DNA of 23,999 nucleotides from Calditrichia bacterium (GCA_030634505.1 DAOWAQ010000002.1:1-23999); one strand, 5' to 3'; positions 14,733 to 22,683 are shown, numbered from the stretch's first letter. The notes: generated from the sequence alone by a model not told the origin. A program made the numbers and translations.

Positions 14733-16046
14733 ATGGCAAGAACAAAAGTACTTATTATGGGAGCAGCAGGGCGTGATTTTCATAATTTTAATACTTTCTA
14801 CCGTGATAACGAACAATATGAAGTTGTCGCATTTACAGCAACTCAGATTCCTGATATCGACGGAAGAAAATATCCGGCTGAATTAGCAGGTAAACTTTAC
14901 CCAAATGGTATTGAAATTCATGCTGAAGAAGATTTACTGGATTTAATAAAAAAACATAATATAGAAGAAGTGGTTTTCTGTTACAGTGATGTTCCCTATG
15001 ATTATGTAATGAGCAAGAGTGCATTAGTAAATGCTGTGGGCGCCGATTTTAAATTTATGGGACCCGCACGGACAATGATCAAAAGCACCAAACCGGTAGT
15101 TTCGATTTGTGCTGTAAGAACCGGTTGTGGAAAAAGCCAAACAACACGAAGCGTAAGCAAAATGCTTAAAGATGCCGGAAAAAAAGTAGTAGCTATTCGC
15201 CACCCAATGCCTTATGGAAATTTAGTGGAACAAAAAGTACAAAGATTTGCAGAATTATCGGATCTTGATAAACATAAATGTACCATCGAAGAACGAGAAG
15301 AATATGAACCACATATTGTTTCCGGAACAATTATTTATGCCGGTGTTGATTATGAAGCAATCTTAAGAGAAGCAGAAAAAGAAGCTGATGTAATTTTATG
15401 GGATGGCGGGAATAATGATCTGTCATTTTATAAACCAGATTTACATATAGTCGTTGTTGATCCACATCGTCCTGGTGATGAGCTTTATTACTATCCGGGA
15501 GAAGCCAATTTAAGAATGGCAGATGTAGTGGTAATTAATAAAATTGAAACAGCTGAGCCGGACAATATTCTTGAAGTTCGCGAAAGTATAATGGAAGTCA
15601 ATCCAAATGCTATGGTAATTGACGGCGCTTCCCCAATATTTGTTGATGATTACGAACAAATTCGAGGTAAACGTGTTTTGGTAGTTGAAGACGGTCCAAC
15701 CTTAACACATGGTGAGATGGAATATGGCGCCGGAGTGGTTGCAGCTGAAAAATTTGGTGCTGCTGAATTAGTTGACCCTCGTCCGTTTACTGTTGGAACA
15801 ATAACAGAAACATTTAAAAAATATCCTGAAATTGGAACATTATTGCCGGCAATGGGGTATGGCGATCAGCAATTGAAAGATCTTGAAGCAACAATTAATA
15901 AATCTGATGCGGATTTAGTTATAATTGGAACTCCAATCGATTTAAGAAAGATTATTAAAATCGACAAACCTGCTTTAAGGGTCTATTATGAATTGCAGGA
16001 AATCGGCAAACCCGACCTATCTGACGCCTTGAAAAAATTCTTATAA
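14733..16046 (+). CDS. Cyclic 2,3-diphosphoglycerate synthetase-like GTPase
   Basis: A 437-aa cytoplasmic protein of the family that includes archaeal cyclic 2,3-diphosphoglycerate synthetase and many uncharacterised bacterial GTPases. It has an N-terminal Rossmann-like domain (1-115: TKVLIMGAAGRDFHNFNTFYRDN), a P-loop NTPase domain with RTGCGKS (129-135), RHPMPYG, ILWDGGNNDLSFYKPDLHIVVVDPHRPGDE, and a guanine-type motif NKIE. The C-terminal part ends DLVIIGTPIDLRKIIKIDKPALRVYYEL. In the archaeal enzyme ATP drives cyclisation of 2,3-diphosphoglycerate; most bacteria are not known to make this compound, so the reaction here is uncertain. In my recollection the family is often encoded next to carbamate kinase in anaerobes, as here. 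It heads the cluster leading to ackA. Confidence 0.85.
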   Translation: MARTKVLIMGAAGRDFHNFNTFYRDNEQYEVVAFTATQIPDIDGRKYPAELAGKLYPNGIEIHAEEDLLDLIKKHNIEEVVFCYSDVPYDYVMSKSALVNAVGADFKFMGPARTMIKSTKPVVSICAVRTGCGKSQTTRSVSKMLKDAGKKVVAIRHPMPYGNLVEQKVQRFAELSDLDKHKCTIEEREEYEPHIVSGTIIYAGVDYEAILREAEKEADVILWDGGNNDLSFYKPDLHIVVVDPHRPGDELYYYPGEANLRMADVVVINKIETAEPDNILEVRESIMEVNPNAMVIDGASPIFVDDYEQIRGKRVLVVEDGPTLTHGEMEYGAGVVAAEKFGAAELVDPRPFTVGTITETFKKYPEIGTLLPAMGYGDQQLKDLEATINKSDADLVIIGTPIDLRKIIKIDKPALRVYYELQEIGKPDLSDALKKFL

Positions 16047-16056
16047 ATCGTTAACT

Positions 16057-16095
16057 TAAGTTCTCGTATTTTCATGCGGGAACTTATTGTTTTTA
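16057..16095 (+). terminator. Hairpin with U tract between the cPGS-like gene and arcC
   Basis: TAAGTTCTCGT (16057-16067) pairs with GCGGGAACTTA (16076-16086) over 11 bp, including two G-T wobbles, with an 8-base loop. It is followed by TTGTTTTTA. This is a plausible intrinsic terminator or attenuator that could reduce transcription into arcC-sucCD relative to the first gene. It covers the upstream in-frame ATG (16074) of arcC and so argues for the later start. Confidence 0.55.
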
Positions 16096-16106
16096 GTGGA
16101 GATAAA

Positions 16107-17069
16107 ATGGATAAAAAGACTGTTGTTGTTGCACTGGGTGGAAATGCAATCACTCGTGAATACGAAGAAGGAAATATTACACAACAGTTCCAAAATACCC
16201 GCCAAAGCCTCAGAAGTGTTATTGAACTTATCCAGCGTGGAAACAGGGTGGTTATAACACATGGTAACGGACCTCAAATTGGGAATGCATTAATTCGTGT
16301 TGAAGAAACAAGACACATGGTTCCTGCCCTTCCATTAGGTGTAATTGTTGCAGATCTGGAAGGTGGAATGGGTTACATGATTGAGCAATGCCTTCAAAAT
16401 AAATTAAATGAACGAAATATGCATCTGCCTGTTATTACTGTTTTAACTCAGGTTTTAGTTGATCAAAATGATCCCTCAATACATAATCCTTCAAAATTTG
16501 TAGGTCCGTTCTATAAAAAAGAACAAGTAGAAGATTTACAAAAAGAACGCGGCTGGATAATTAAAGAAGATCCGGGAAGAGGATATCGCAGAGTTGTACC
16601 TTCCCCTTTGCCTCAGGAAATAGTTGAAAAAGAAATAATTAAATTACTGGTTGCAAACGAAGTAATTGTCGTTGCTGCTGGTGGTGGTGGAATTCCGGTT
16701 TATAAAAAAGATTCCGGTTGGCTGGAAGGGGTTAACGGAGTTATAGATAAAGACCTTGCATCTGCTGTATTGGCTCGTGATATTGCTGCAGAAGAGTTAT
16801 TAATATTAACAGGTGTAGATAAAGTAGCTATCAATTATAATAAACCAGACCAAAAAGATTTAGATACATTAGATGTCTCAGAAGCCCAGAACTTTTTGGA
16901 TGAGGGACAATTTCCCAAAGGGAGTATGGGACCCAAAATACAAGCAGCAATAAATTTTCTGAAACAAGGCGGGAAAAAAGTAATAATTACATCCATAGAT
17001 AAGGCAATTGATGCTTTAGAAGGAAAGAATGGTACTGTTGTTTCATTTTCAAACGCAGGAGAAAATTAA
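16107..17069 (+). CDS. arcC: Carbamate kinase
   Basis: Catalyses carbamoyl phosphate + ADP = carbamate + ATP, the ATP-yielding last step of arginine, agmatine or purine-derived ureide fermentation. It belongs to the amino-acid kinase fold: VVVALGGNAI at the N-terminus, THGNGPQIGN, EGGMGYMIEQ, PSPLPQEI, AAGGGGIPV and NGVIDKDLASAVLA, then GSMGPKIQAAINFL. The length is 320 aa from the ATG at 16107, chosen because GGAGA lies 5 bases upstream and the protein then begins directly at the first strand; an ATG at 16074 would add 11 residues encoded inside a hairpin. No carbamoyltransferase or deiminase gene is nearby, so the source of carbamoyl phosphate is not visible. Its stop overlaps the sucC start (TAATG). 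Confidence 0.96.
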   Translation: MDKKTVVVALGGNAITREYEEGNITQQFQNTRQSLRSVIELIQRGNRVVITHGNGPQIGNALIRVEETRHMVPALPLGVIVADLEGGMGYMIEQCLQNKLNERNMHLPVITVLTQVLVDQNDPSIHNPSKFVGPFYKKEQVEDLQKERGWIIKEDPGRGYRRVVPSPLPQEIVEKEIIKLLVANEVIVVAAGGGGIPVYKKDSGWLEGVNGVIDKDLASAVLARDIAAEELLILTGVDKVAINYNKPDQKDLDTLDVSEAQNFLDEGQFPKGSMGPKIQAAINFLKQGGKKVIITSIDKAIDALEGKNGTVVSFSNAGEN

Positions 17070-18229
17070 TGAAAATTCACGAATACCAGGGAAAAGAAAT
17101 ACTAAGAAAGTATAATGTTCCTGTACCAAGGGGTAAAGTTGCATTTACTGTAGATGAAGCGGTTGAAGCTGCCAAAGGATTAGGAACAGATGTTATTGTA
17201 GTAAAAGCTCAGATTCATGCCGGCGGTAGAGGAAAAGGTGGTGGAGTAAAAATTGCAAAGAGTCTATCGGAAGTTAAAGAACATGCTGAAAATATACTTG
17301 GAATGACTTTGGTCACTCATCAAACAGGACCGGAAGGAAAAGAAGTAAAAAAGCTCCTTATCGAAGAAGGAATGGATATTGCCCGCGAATTATATCTCGG
17401 AATCGTTTTGGACCGTGCTGCTTCGCAGCTTGTGATTATGGTAAGTACAGAAGGCGGCATTGAAATTGAAAAAGTTGCGGCAGAAACTCCGGAAAAAATA
17501 TTGAAAGTTTGGATTGATCCTTCCATTGGATTGGGTGCTTTTCAGGCAACCCAATTAGCATTTGGATTAGGACTTGAAGGCAATCAGGTTAAAAATGCAG
17601 TAAAATTTATTAAAGCTTTATTTAAGGCATTCATTGAAACGGATGCAACTTTAGCTGAAATAAATCCTTTGGTAATTACAGGTGAAGGAGAGGTGATTGC
17701 GCTTGATGCTAAAATCAATTTTGATGACAATGCAATGTATCGCCATCCGGATTTTATTAATCTACGCGATATTAATGAAGAAGACCCGCTAGAAGTTGAA
17801 GCATCAAAATATAATTTAAATTATATTAAATTGGATGGAAACGTAGGATGTATGGTTAATGGCGCCGGTTTAGCAATGTCAACTATGGACATAATTAAAT
17901 TGGCCGGTGGAGAACCTGCAAACTTTCTTGATGTAGGTGGTGGCGCTAATGTTGATACAGTGCGCGATGGATTTAAAATAATATTAGGTGATCCTAATGT
18001 GAAGGCTATATTAATTAACATTTTCGGTGGCATTGTGCGCTGTGACAGGATTGCTAAAGGTGTAATAGAAGCAGCAAAAACCATAAATATAACTGTTCCG
18101 TTGGTTGTAAGGCTGGAAGGTACAAATGCGAAAGAAGCAAAAGTGTTATTAAATGATTCTGATGTTGATTTTATTGTAGCTGACAGTCTTGAAGACGCTG
18201 CAACAAAAGTTGTCGGTGCTATAAACTAG
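17069..18229 (+). CDS. sucC: Succinyl-CoA synthetase (ADP/GDP-forming), beta subunit
   Basis: With SucD it interconverts succinyl-CoA, NDP and phosphate with succinate, CoA and NTP in the TCA cycle or in propionate-forming routes. The protein (386 aa, compared with 388 in E. coli) has the ATP-grasp start MKIHEYQGKEILRKYNVPVPRG, the nucleotide loop HAGGRGKGGGVK, LAEINPLV, and the C-terminal GGGANVDTV and NIFGGIVRCD phosphate-binding segments. The ATG at 17069 overlaps the arcC stop by one base, and a GGAG lies 10 bases upstream, so carbamate kinase and SucC are translationally coupled. That pairing of two ATP-yielding kinases is unusual and hints at a shared energy role. Confidence 0.97.
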   Translation: MKIHEYQGKEILRKYNVPVPRGKVAFTVDEAVEAAKGLGTDVIVVKAQIHAGGRGKGGGVKIAKSLSEVKEHAENILGMTLVTHQTGPEGKEVKKLLIEEGMDIARELYLGIVLDRAASQLVIMVSTEGGIEIEKVAAETPEKILKVWIDPSIGLGAFQATQLAFGLGLEGNQVKNAVKFIKALFKAFIETDATLAEINPLVITGEGEVIALDAKINFDDNAMYRHPDFINLRDINEEDPLEVEASKYNLNYIKLDGNVGCMVNGAGLAMSTMDIIKLAGGEPANFLDVGGGANVDTVRDGFKIILGDPNVKAILINIFGGIVRCDRIAKGVIEAAKTINITVPLVVRLEGTNAKEAKVLLNDSDVDFIVADSLEDAATKVVGAIN

Positions 18230-18259
18230 CTCATCTGTAGAAAGCCAAAGGAGAAAAAA

Positions 18260-19132
18260 ATGAGTATTTTAATAGATGATAAAACAAAAGTAGTAGTTCA
18301 GGGGATTACCGGGAGCGAAGGCACATTCCATGCTACACAAATGATTGAATATGGAACTAATGTAGTGGCAGGAGTTACACCCGGAAAAGGCGGACAACTT
18401 TTTCAAAATTCCATACCGATTTTTAATACTGTATCAGATGCCGTAAAAGAAACAGATGCGACTGCATCAACAATTTTTGTTCCTCCGCCTTTTGCCGCAG
18501 ATGCAATTCTCGAAGCTGCCGATGCTGGAATTAAAGTTATTGTTTGCATCACGGAAGGCATCCCGGTAATGGATATGTTGAAAGCATATAAATATGTAAC
18601 AAGTAAAAATGTACATTTAATTGGACCTAATTGTCCCGGTGTAATTTCGCCTGGGAAAGCAAAAATGGGAATTATGCCTGGTTTTATTCACAAAGAGGGA
18701 AGAGTAGGGGTTATCAGCCGTTCAGGCACTCTTACTTATGAAGCAGTTGGTCAGCTTACCACCAGAGGAATAGGGCAGTCTACTTGTTTAGGAATTGGCG
18801 GTGATCCGATAATTGGAACAAGATTTATTGATGCTTTAAAGCTATTCAAAGAAGATGAGAATACGGATGCTGTAGTATTGATTGGTGAAATTGGTGGAAC
18901 AGCTGAGGAAGAAGCGGCAGAATGGATCAAACAAAATTTCGATAAACCCGTTGTCAGTTTTATTGCAGGACAAACCGCACCTCCGGGAAGAAGAATGGGA
19001 CATGCCGGCGCAATAATAAGTGGTGGTAAGGGTACGGCTTCTGAAAAAATGAAAGCATTGGAAGATGCAGGGATACATGTCTGCAAAAGCCCTGCTGATA
19101 TTGGTAAAACAATTGAAGAAGTTTTAGGTTAA
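18260..19132 (+). CDS. sucD: Succinyl-CoA synthetase, alpha subunit
   Basis: CoA-binding and phosphohistidine-bearing subunit of succinyl-CoA synthetase. Visible elements are the Rossmann CoA-binding start VVVQGITGSEGTFHATQMIEYGTNVVAGVTPGKGG, IGPNCPGVISPG, SRSGTLTYEA and the active-site segment APPGRRMGHAGAIISGGKG with the phosphorylated His248 (E. coli His246). The length of 290 aa is normal. It begins 30 bases after sucC with AAAGGAG upstream. After it comes a 165-base gap with an inverted repeat, which may mark the end of this transcript segment. Confidence 0.97.
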   Translation: MSILIDDKTKVVVQGITGSEGTFHATQMIEYGTNVVAGVTPGKGGQLFQNSIPIFNTVSDAVKETDATASTIFVPPPFAADAILEAADAGIKVIVCITEGIPVMDMLKAYKYVTSKNVHLIGPNCPGVISPGKAKMGIMPGFIHKEGRVGVISRSGTLTYEAVGQLTTRGIGQSTCLGIGGDPIIGTRFIDALKLFKEDENTDAVVLIGEIGGTAEEEAAEWIKQNFDKPVVSFIAGQTAPPGRRMGHAGAIISGGKGTASEKMKALEDAGIHVCKSPADIGKTIEEVLG

Positions 19133-19143
19133 AAAACAATAAT

Positions 19144-19260
19144 CAAATAACAAATAAAACACAATTTCAAAATTACAAACATGTTAAATAAATTTTTTTG
19201 AATTTGGTTTTTTGTGATTTATTTGTTTTTTGAGTTTTGGTATTTGAAATTTAAATTATT
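19144..19260. repeat. A/C-rich to G/T-rich imperfect inverted repeat between sucD and ndk (copy 2)
   Basis: AACAAATAAAACACAA (19149-19164) pairs with TTGTGATTTATTTGTT (19212-19227) at 15 of 16 positions. The flanks on both sides remain A/C-rich on the left and G/T-rich on the right, so the potential hairpin is longer. It shares CAAATAACAA (19144-19153) with the 227-382 element (246-255), and the right-arm ends are also similar. It probably belongs to the same dispersed repeat family. It may act as a terminator or mRNA 3' stabiliser after sucD. Confidence 0.55.
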
Positions 19261-19297
19261 AGAAATAGAAATTACATATAAGTAAACGGAGGAACTG

Positions 19298-19729
19298 TTG
19301 GCAGAACGAACATTGGCTATTCTCAAACCGGATTGTATTAGAAGAAATTTAGCAGGCAAGGTGCTCGATAATTTACTGGATGCTGGATTCAAAATTGTTG
19401 CTCTAAAAATGGTAAAGCTCACAAAAGAAACAGCGGGTGAATTCTATGCAGTGCACAATGAAAGACCCTTTTACAATGATTTATTGGTTTTCATGACAGA
19501 AACTAAAGTTATACCCATTATTTTAGAAAAACAAAATGCTGTAACCGAACTTAGAAAAACCATTGGAGCAACTGATCCGGCTGAAGCAGAAGATGGCACA
19601 ATTAGAAAGTTGTATGCAGAAAATAAACAAAACAATATTATTCATGCATCAGATTCCGTCGAAAATGCTAGAATAGAAATTTCTTTTTTCTTTTCTGCAA
19701 AAGAAATTATTGAAAACAATACTTTATAA
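19298..19729 (+). CDS. ndk: Nucleoside diphosphate kinase
   Basis: Moves the gamma-phosphate between nucleoside triphosphates and diphosphates by a phosphohistidine. The protein (143 aa) has AERTLAILKPDCIRRN at the start, HNERPFYNDLLVFM, RKTIGATDPAEAEDGTIR and the active-site NNIIHASDSVENARIEISFFF with the catalytic His. The start is TTG at 19298: a GGAGG lies at 19288-19292 and the protein then begins at the usual first strand. The region replacing the family-typical GDFG after GTIR reads KLYAENKQ, a modest variation. Downstream of sucCD it could pass GTP or ATP made by succinyl-CoA synthetase to other nucleotides. The next gene follows after 34 bases. Confidence 0.95.
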   Translation: MAERTLAILKPDCIRRNLAGKVLDNLLDAGFKIVALKMVKLTKETAGEFYAVHNERPFYNDLLVFMTETKVIPIILEKQNAVTELRKTIGATDPAEAEDGTIRKLYAENKQNNIIHASDSVENARIEISFFFSAKEIIENNTL

Positions 19730-19763
19730 AAATATTTATAAGGGAAAATTTTAGGAGAAAACT

Positions 19764-20696
19764 ATGGCTGACCAAAATGATGTAATGGATATTGAGATAC
19801 TTGGTCGTAGCGAACTGGATTCATTAGATTCTGAAGAAAAGATTCAGAAAGTTGTTGTTATCGGCGCCGGTACTATGGGGCAAGGTATTTCTCAACTCAT
19901 CGCATCAAAAGGCATTGATGTTATACTGATTGAAAGATACAAAGAACTGGTAAACATTGCTAAAACCAAGCTGGAAGAAACAATGAATGCAGAAATTGCC
20001 AGATGGACAATGACTGAATCAGAAAAAAAAGCCATTCTTTCAAGAACTACAATTACATCAGATATAGAAGCCGCTGTATATGGGGATTTAGTTATCGAAT
20101 CCATAAATGAGGATTTGAAAAGTAAAAGAAATTTATTTACAAAAATTGATAAAATTTGTGAGAAAGAAACTATTTTTATAACAAATACGGCAGCCTTAAG
20201 TATTACTGAAATTGCATCAGTAACCGAACGACAAGATAAACTTATCGGTATGCATTTTCTCAACCCGGTTCCAAAAATTCCCTTGGTTGAAATTATCCGT
20301 GGATTAAAGACTTCCAATGAAACTTATGAATTAACTAAGGATTTTGCGGAAATTTTAGACAAAACCGCAGTAGAGGTTTTTGAGTATCCCGGATATATTA
20401 CTACCAGGGTAATTGTCCCCATGATTAATGAAGCAATGTATATCCTAATGGAAGGAGTCGCATCTGCAGAGCATATCGATACAGCTATAAAGCTAGGATA
20501 TAATTTCTCAAAAGGTCCGCTTGCTCTTGCAGATCAAATTGGATTGGATGCACTTATGCAGTGGATGGAAACATTGTTTAGAGAATTGGGCGACATAAAA
20601 TACAGACCCTGTCCACTCTTAAGAAAGCTGGTAAGAGCAGGGCATTTAGGAATTAAAACCGGAAGAGGGTTTTTTGAATATCCTCAACCTCAATAG
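19764..20696 (+). CDS. 3-hydroxyacyl-CoA dehydrogenase family protein with altered catalytic residues
   Basis: A 310-aa homologue of NAD-dependent 3-hydroxybutyryl-CoA dehydrogenase (Hbd/PaaH). The NAD-binding loop GAGTMGQG (34-41), MHFLNPVPKIPLVEIIRG (catalytic His164 and its partner Glu176), and the C-terminal GPLALADQIGLD, YRPCPLLRKLVRAGHLGIKTGRGFFEY are conserved. However, the substrate-contacting Ser of the NTSS motif is Ala (NTAA, 143-144), and the catalytic Asn of the GFVVNR segment is Thr214 (GYITTR). An extra 28-residue acidic N-terminal segment precedes the fold. It is either an enzyme with shifted substrate use or one that has lost normal activity. An AGGAG at 19752 supports the ATG at 19764. 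It sits between ndk and ackA; the genes usually found with hbd (thiolase, enoyl-CoA hydratase, acyl-CoA dehydrogenase) are absent. Confidence 0.88.
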   Translation: MADQNDVMDIEILGRSELDSLDSEEKIQKVVVIGAGTMGQGISQLIASKGIDVILIERYKELVNIAKTKLEETMNAEIARWTMTESEKKAILSRTTITSDIEAAVYGDLVIESINEDLKSKRNLFTKIDKICEKETIFITNTAALSITEIASVTERQDKLIGMHFLNPVPKIPLVEIIRGLKTSNETYELTKDFAEILDKTAVEVFEYPGYITTRVIVPMINEAMYILMEGVASAEHIDTAIKLGYNFSKGPLALADQIGLDALMQWMETLFRELGDIKYRPCPLLRKLVRAGHLGIKTGRGFFEYPQPQ

Positions 20697-20759
20697 CGAA
20701 CTTTACGGTTAAATAATAAAAAAAATGAGTCTGGGAATAACGTATACGTAAAAAAGAAT

Positions 20760-20801
20760 CAGTAATCGGTAACCAGTGATCAGTGACTAATGACAAGTGA
20801 C
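20760..20801. repeat. Degenerate heptamer tandem repeat (six units)
   Basis: Six consecutive 7-base units read CAGTAAT, CGGTAAC, CAGTGAT, CAGTGAC, TAATGAC and AAGTGAC, approximating CAGTGAY. They sit in the 185-base gap between the dehydrogenase gene and ackA. Phased heptamers like these resemble short tandemly repeated sequences known from cyanobacteria and some other phyla. They carry no ORF. The remainder of the gap is A-rich, with no clear promoter or terminator. Confidence 0.65.
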
Positions 20802-20881
20802 CCGAAACAAATAACTTATACCCAAAAAGATAATCCTTTGTCTATAAGCAAATCAAAAATAAGAATGAATCGGAAAAACAA

Positions 20882-22084
20882 ATGAAAGTACTTGTATTAA
20901 ATAGTGGTAGTTCTTCAGTAAAATATCAAATGATTGATCCCAAAAAAGAGGAATGTCTGGCCAAAGGGGTAGTTGAAAGAATAGGTATGGCAGGCGCCAT
21001 GCTAACCCACAAACCAAAGGATCGCGAACAGGTAAGATTAACAGGTGAAATACTTGACCACAAAGTTGCTATTGAATATGTAATGAGTATATTGCTTAGT
21101 AAAAATCATGGCGTTATTAAAGATAAAAATGAAATAAGTGCAGTGGGACATCGGGTCGTTCATGGCGGTGAAGCGTTTAGTAATTCAGTAATGATAACAT
21201 CGGAAGTTATAAAAGAAATTGCTAATTGCATTGAATATGCTCCTTTACATAATCCGGCAAACTTAAAAGGAATAAGAGCTACACAGGCAATATTGCCAAA
21301 TATTCCCGAAGTCGCCGTTTTTGATACAGCGTTTCATCAATCAATGCCAATGCATGCTTTTATTTATGGCTTACCCTATGTTGTTTACAAAAGACATGGT
21401 ATTCGTAGATATGGATTTCATGGTACATCTCATTTATATGTTTCTGATCGTGCTGCAAAAATATTGAAAAAACCAAAAGATAAATTAAAAATTATTACTT
21501 GTCATTTAGGCAATGGATCATCAATTGCCGCAATCAAGAATGGAAAATCCCTGGATACTTCTATGGGATTTACACCGCTTGAAGGATTGTTAATGGGAAC
21601 TCGGAGCGGTGATTTGGATCCTGCAGTAGTACTGCATATAATGAACAAAGAAGAAATGACCATGCATGAAATGAATACTATGCTAAATAAACATAGTGGA
21701 ATTCAAGGCTTGAGTGGATTAAGCAGTGATATGCGAGAAATTGAGGAAGTTCTTGATAGTAACGTACAAGCTCTATTATCTCACCAGGTATTTTGTTACA
21801 GGCTCAAAAAATACATAGGTGCTTATTGTGCAGCTATGAATGGAGCTGACGCCATTGTATTTACAGGTGGCATAGGCGAGAATTCTTCAGTTGTAAGACG
21901 TGATACATTGAACGAGATGCAGTTTTTTGGAATTGAATTAGATTCCAGAAAAAATAATAAAAGAGAAAATGGCGAGAAGGAAATCCAAGGTAAAAATTCA
22001 AAAGTCAAAATACTAATTATTCCTACTAATGAAGAATTAGTTATTGCCAGAGACACCATGGCAATTGTAAATAAACTAAATTAG
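20882..22084 (+). CDS. ackA: Acetate kinase
   Basis: Interconverts acetyl phosphate + ADP with acetate + ATP, the main ATP-yielding step of acetate-forming fermentation. The 400-aa protein belongs to the ASKHA fold with all family motifs: VLNSGSSSVKYQ at the start, GHRVVHGGE, FDTAFHQSMP, RYGFHGTSH, CHLGNGSSIAAI, GTRSGDLDPAVV and FTGGIGENSS. The stretch near 360-375 (NNKRENGEKEIQGKNSK) is a hydrophilic loop in a variable region. The start is ATG at 20882 with only a weak GGAAAA upstream. No phosphotransacetylase gene is adjacent in the window, though pta usually pairs with ackA. It ends the energy cluster; a short AT-rich gap with a candidate promoter follows. Confidence 0.97.
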   Translation: MKVLVLNSGSSSVKYQMIDPKKEECLAKGVVERIGMAGAMLTHKPKDREQVRLTGEILDHKVAIEYVMSILLSKNHGVIKDKNEISAVGHRVVHGGEAFSNSVMITSEVIKEIANCIEYAPLHNPANLKGIRATQAILPNIPEVAVFDTAFHQSMPMHAFIYGLPYVVYKRHGIRRYGFHGTSHLYVSDRAAKILKKPKDKLKIITCHLGNGSSIAAIKNGKSLDTSMGFTPLEGLLMGTRSGDLDPAVVLHIMNKEEMTMHEMNTMLNKHSGIQGLSGLSSDMREIEEVLDSNVQALLSHQVFCYRLKKYIGAYCAAMNGADAIVFTGGIGENSSVVRRDTLNEMQFFGIELDSRKNNKRENGEKEIQGKNSKVKILIIPTNEELVIARDTMAIVNKLN

Positions 22085-22110
22085 AAAATTCAAAGAAATT
22101 AGTAGCCGCC

Positions 22111-22139
22111 TTGAAGCAATTTTTTTTGCTTAATAAAAT
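22111..22139 (+). promoter_or_regulatory. Candidate sigma-70-type promoter for the yceD-rpmF-plsX-fabH operon
   Basis: TTGAAG (22111-22116) and TAAAAT (22134-22139) are separated by 17 bases, with expected initiation near 22146, about 45 bases before the DUF177 start. A small inverted repeat AAGCAA-TTTTTT-TTGCTT (22114-22131) overlaps the -35 and spacer; its T run is in the loop, so it does not look like a normal terminator for ackA. Confidence 0.45.
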
Positions 22140-22191
22140 AATTCGAATTTATTGAATTCCCGTCTCTCATTTATTAAATTCTCCGACTTTT

Positions 22192-22683
22192 ATGAAGATA
22201 AATATTCAAAAACTTTCTGAAGGCATTCATGAGGTTTCAGAGGAAATATCAGCGGAAGATTTAGGGTTATCACAAACTGTCAAAACAGTGGGAAAACTTA
22301 AGCTAAATGCTTTTGTTGATAAGTTTGAAGATTCTTTCAGGATAAAATTAAATATCATAGTGGATTTAATTGAGCGGTGCGATAAATGCCTGGAAGAGTT
22401 TAATGCAGAAATTGATGAAAGCGGTGAGCAAATTTATCAGGTAGGTGAGGGTGACTATACAGATGATGACATTGAAGTTCTACCTGATAATACAAGAGAA
22501 ATTGATTTAAGTAAATTAATAATTGAAGTTTTTTTGATAAATCGTCCGATACAAAAAATTTGCAGAGAAGATTGTCGAGGTTTATGCCCGGATTGCGGCA
22601 AAAATTTAAACCAAACAATCTGTAGTTGTAAAAGTGAACGTATCGACCCCAGATTGGAAAAACTGAAGTCACTTATTAAGTAG
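22192..22683 (+). CDS. yceD: DUF177/YceD family protein (23S rRNA accumulation protein)
   Basis: A 163-aa cytoplasmic protein of the DUF177 family, linked in plants and E. coli to 23S rRNA processing or accumulation and nearly always encoded beside rpmF. It has the family cysteine motifs: ERCDKCLEEF (about 62-71), then CREDCRGLCPDCGKNLN and CSCKSERIDPRLEKLKSL at the C-terminus, the terminal PRLxxLxxL signature. The middle is acidic (EGDYTDDDIEVLPDNTREIDL), as usual. The ATG at 22192 gives the standard start; there is no strong Shine-Dalgarno. It ends 8 bases before rpmF, so the two are co-transcribed. Confidence 0.92.
   Translation: MKINIQKLSEGIHEVSEEISAEDLGLSQTVKTVGKLKLNAFVDKFEDSFRIKLNIIVDLIERCDKCLEEFNAEIDESGEQIYQVGEGDYTDDDIEVLPDNTREIDLSKLIIEVFLINRPIQKICREDCRGLCPDCGKNLNQTICSCKSERIDPRLEKLKSLIK

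Noticed and set aside
18751..19086. 111-aa minus-strand open frame opposite sucD
   Set aside because: Antisense shadow of sucD; low-complexity Ser/Pro/Ile-rich protein with no recognisable domain.
19892..20317. 141-aa minus-strand open frame opposite the dehydrogenase gene
   Set aside because: Antisense shadow of a clear coding gene; no ribosome site or motif.
22114..22131. AAGCAA-T6-TTGCTT as an ackA terminator
   Set aside because: The T run lies in the loop and the stem is only 6 bp with no U tract after it, so it does not fit an intrinsic terminator.
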